A DNA stretch of 64,000 nt from Paenilisteria rustica (GTDB taxonomy: Bacteria > Bacillota > Bacilli > Lactobacillales > Listeriaceae). A program made the position numbers and the translations under genes. Positions within the stretch are counted from its first letter, which is position 1. The number at the start of each line of letters is the position of its first letter. This document shows positions 61,989 to 64,000 of the stretch, in pieces. The stretch covers positions 1 to 64,000 of the forward strand of contig NZ_JABJVM010000010.1 of assembly GCF_013820765.1 (NCBI RefSeq). The letters are read 5' to 3'. The notes beneath the pieces are model-generated. The model ran no database searches and was not told where the DNA came from. It saw nothing but the letters and a program-made list of their open reading frames with translations.

Positions 61989-62309
61989 ATGATGTTTGTA
62001 GAACCGTCATTAAAACCAAGCCAGCTTGTTAGTACGAGTGAGGTTAACAAAGAATTTAGTAAGATTAAGAAACAAGCGCGAAACAATCCCATTTTTGTAT
62101 CGAATAAGAATCAAATTGACACGGTGATTTTAAGTTATGATGATTATTTAGCTATGTACAACTTAGCATTGGAGGCACAAGAAATGGAATATTATAAACA
62201 GGCAGAAGTCGAGCTACAAGCAATCCAAAATGGGGCGAGTGAAACAGTAGCGCTAGATTTATCTGGAATAGAGGATGATGGAACGCCCGATGCGGAGCTT
62301 TTTGAATGA
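61989..62309 (+). CDS. Phd/YefM-family antitoxin
   Basis: 106 residues from ATG 61989 (GAGGAGGG upstream). The N-terminal part PSQLVSTSEVNKEFSKIKKQARNNPIFVSNKNQIDTVILSYDDY (written here only to define residues ~8-50) has the Phd/YefM DNA-binding fold. The acidic C-terminus (SGIEDDGTPDAELFE) is the toxin-wrapping tail. It should repress its own promoter and neutralise the RelE-like partner, whose gene overlaps by four bases. Confidence 0.88.
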   Translation: MMFVEPSLKPSQLVSTSEVNKEFSKIKKQARNNPIFVSNKNQIDTVILSYDDYLAMYNLALEAQEMEYYKQAEVELQAIQNGASETVALDLSGIEDDGTPDAELFE

Positions 62310-62629
62310 GTTACGACATTGAATTAACCAACTTGGCGGCGAAACAGCTTAAGAAAATGGATGGTTCGGTGAAACAAATGCTTTTAAAAGGTATCAAGCG
62401 ATTGGCGGAACGTGGTGATACGATTGGTAAGCCGCTGGGCGGAGAGCTTGCGGGATGTCGTGAGTTGAAATTTCGCTCGGACGGTCTGCGTCTCATTTAT
62501 ACGATTGATCAAGGGCGGATTGTGATTACGATTTTAACGATGGCGAAGCGGGGAGACGATGTCGTTTTTCAGATGGCCTTGAATGAGTTGAAGAAAGAAA
62601 TCGCCGCGGCATGGAGTTCCTCGCGATAA
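62306..62629 (+). CDS. RelE/ParE-superfamily toxin
   Basis: 107 residues. LTNLAAKQLKKMDGSVKQ helices are followed by the beta-sheet core CRELKFRSDGLRLIYTID and TILTMAKRGDDVVFQMAL, matching the RelE/ParE fold. RelE-type toxins cut mRNA in the ribosome, whereas ParE-type poison gyrase; the segment KFRSDGLRLIY favours RelE-like, but this is not decisive. ATGA overlap with the antitoxin gene. Confidence 0.87.
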   Translation: MSYDIELTNLAAKQLKKMDGSVKQMLLKGIKRLAERGDTIGKPLGGELAGCRELKFRSDGLRLIYTIDQGRIVITILTMAKRGDDVVFQMALNELKKEIAAAWSSSR

Positions 62630-62634
62630 TGTAC

Positions 62635-62640
62635 TATAAT
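62635..62640 (+). promoter_or_regulatory. -10 box of phnA
   Basis: TATAAT 33 bases before the PhnA start codon, within GTACTATAATAGAAG. The -35 is not clear and would lie inside the toxin gene end. Confidence 0.5.
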
Positions 62641-62672
62641 AGAAGTATTAAATCGAATGGAGGAACTAAAAT

Positions 62673-63011
62673 ATGGCTGATTTGCCAAAATGCCCAGAAT
62701 GTAATTCAGAATACACGTACGAAGATAGAGGTCTATTTATTTGTCCAGAATGTGGTCATGAATGGTCTGCTGACGCGGCCGAAGTAAGTGATGACGTGAA
62801 GGTTGTCCGCGATTCTAATGGTAATGTTTTAACAGATGGCGATTCTATCACGGTGATTAAGGACTTGAAAGTAAAAGGAAGTTCATCCGTGGTCAAAATC
62901 GGAACCAAAGTAAAAAACATTCGTTTAGTAGACGGCGATCACGATATCGACTGCAAAATCGATGGTTTTGGGCCAATGAAATTAAAATCAGAGTTTGTTA
63001 AGAAACTTTGA
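62673..63011 (+). CDS. phnA: PhnA-family zinc-ribbon protein (YjdM)
   Basis: 112 residues. The N-terminal zinc ribbon [25 protein letters not shown] has four Cys at the expected spacing (pairs separated by 2 residues, here split C-x2-C near 8-11 and near 28-31). The C-terminal PhnA domain includes [21 protein letters not shown]. Despite the name, members are not proven to act on phosphonates. Usual family length. Ribosome-binding site TGGAGGA. Confidence 0.93.
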   Translation: MADLPKCPECNSEYTYEDRGLFICPECGHEWSADAAEVSDDVKVVRDSNGNVLTDGDSITVIKDLKVKGSSSVVKIGTKVKNIRLVDGDHDIDCKIDGFGPMKLKSEFVKKL

Positions 63012-63022
63012 TTTGAGTGAGG

Positions 63023-63056
63023 GACGCTTGCTTATTTTGGCAGGCGTCTTTATTTT
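63023..63056 (+). terminator. terminator after phnA
   Basis: Stem GACGCTTGC with GCAGGCGTC (one mismatch), followed by TTTATTTT. Confidence 0.75.
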
Positions 63057-63070
63057 GAAAGGGTGATAAA

Positions 63071-63259
63071 ATGAGATATATTAAATCACAAATGAAACAA
63101 TTGGTGAGAGAAGATGTGCGCTTGCAGCAGAAACTGAAACAATTGATGACGGAGCATGATTTGGAGAAGAGTTTTGCTTTGAAGGCGTTGTATCATGCGG
63201 AAGTTGCGGATAGCGGGAAGTACATGGAAGCGTATCGCGAACTCGATGATTTGAAATAA
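63071..63259 (+). CDS. small helical hypothetical protein (62 aa)
   Basis: 62 residues, charged and predicted all-helical (LVREDVRLQQKLKQLMTEHDLEKSF), with no signal or membrane segment. Start ATG 63071 has AAGGGTG 8 bases upstream, and a terminator follows its stop. No family recognised. Confidence 0.6.
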   Translation: MRYIKSQMKQLVREDVRLQQKLKQLMTEHDLEKSFALKALYHAEVADSGKYMEAYRELDDLK

Positions 63260-63268
63260 TTTAGTTGG

Positions 63269-63296
63269 CCCGATTCTACCGCAGAGTCGGGTTTTT
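63269..63296 (+). terminator. terminator after the 62-aa gene
   Basis: Stem CCCGATTCT with AGAGTCGGG (one G-U pair) followed by TTTTT. Confidence 0.8.
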
Positions 63297-63361
63297 AGTA
63301 AAATAAATAAAAAAAGTTAGCTATTTTACCGTTTTGTCTGGCGATTTTTTTACTTTAGCTC

Positions 63362-63367
63362 TATAAT
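63362..63367 (+). promoter_or_regulatory. -10 box of the LacI-type regulator
   Basis: TATAAT 33 bases before the start codon, preceded by a T-rich tract without a clear -35. Confidence 0.5.
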
Positions 63368-63378
63368 AAGGCTATTAA

Positions 63379-64000
<622 letters not shown>

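Overview
The window looks like chromosome of a Listeria-type Firmicute (Listeriaceae, possibly one of the environmental clades). The basis is gene style only: low-GC coding with strong AGGAGG ribosome-binding sites, several PrfA/Crp-like regulators, sortase-anchored and internalin-like surface proteins, DUF4352 lipoproteins and a LicR-type PTS operon. No rRNA, tRNA, CRISPR array, insertion sequence or complete prophage was seen. Species cannot be fixed from sequence reading alone.

Layout. 1-5.4 kb: a DUF1851 immunity-protein remnant, a stand-alone Mor-type regulator, a lipoprotein, a DUF998 membrane protein, a threonine aldolase, an AAA ATPase and a small hypothetical. 5.4-15.4 kb: an LPSTG-anchored adhesin (minus strand), then two tandem near-identical giant secreted Ig-repeat proteins and a GDSL hydrolase. 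The Ig genes lie behind a duplicated promoter block built like a PrfA-type activator promoter. 15.6-33.3 kb: a cell-surface glycan cluster with two Crp/PrfA-like regulators and DUF4352 proteins on the left; a nucleotide-sugar dehydrogenase, four glycosyltransferase genes, a coiled-coil gene, three GSSKGG alpha/beta-hydrolase-like proteins, a small beta-rich protein and a TagGH-type ABC exporter in the middle; and another DUF4352 lipoprotein plus two more Crp-like regulators on the right. The operator-like palindrome found before the Ig genes recurs in front of the first regulator, which suggests that the two regions belong to one regulon.

33.6-45.8 kb: a membrane protein/lipoprotein pair, a LicR-type PTS-controlled activator with PTS IIC-IIB-GH3 beta-glucosidase-IIA genes, a PadR/pentapeptide/ABC-2 exporter operon, and an AMP-dependent synthetase on the minus strand. 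45.9-48 kb: a two-gene unit of a GIY-YIG nuclease fused to a DUF2075 helicase-like ATPase plus a MazG-like pyrophosphohydrolase, a candidate defence module. 48-51.2 kb: an MFS exporter, a SnoaL-like protein, a candidate type I toxin-antitoxin pair (short hydrophobic peptide plus antisense RNA) and a YebC-family gene. 51.6-61.2 kb: an 1890-residue LPATG adhesin with eight SpaA-type repeats, and an 1180-residue LRR protein whose LRR/Ig block is tandemly duplicated. 62-64 kb: a Phd/RelE-type toxin-antitoxin pair, PhnA, a small hypothetical and the start of a LacI regulator cut by the window end.

The strongest candidates for undescribed biology are the Crp-like-regulated glycan cluster with its possible -1 frameshift coiled-coil/glycosyltransferase fusion, the PrfA-like duplicated promoter, the GIY-YIG-DUF2075/MazG pair, and the type I toxin-antitoxin locus.
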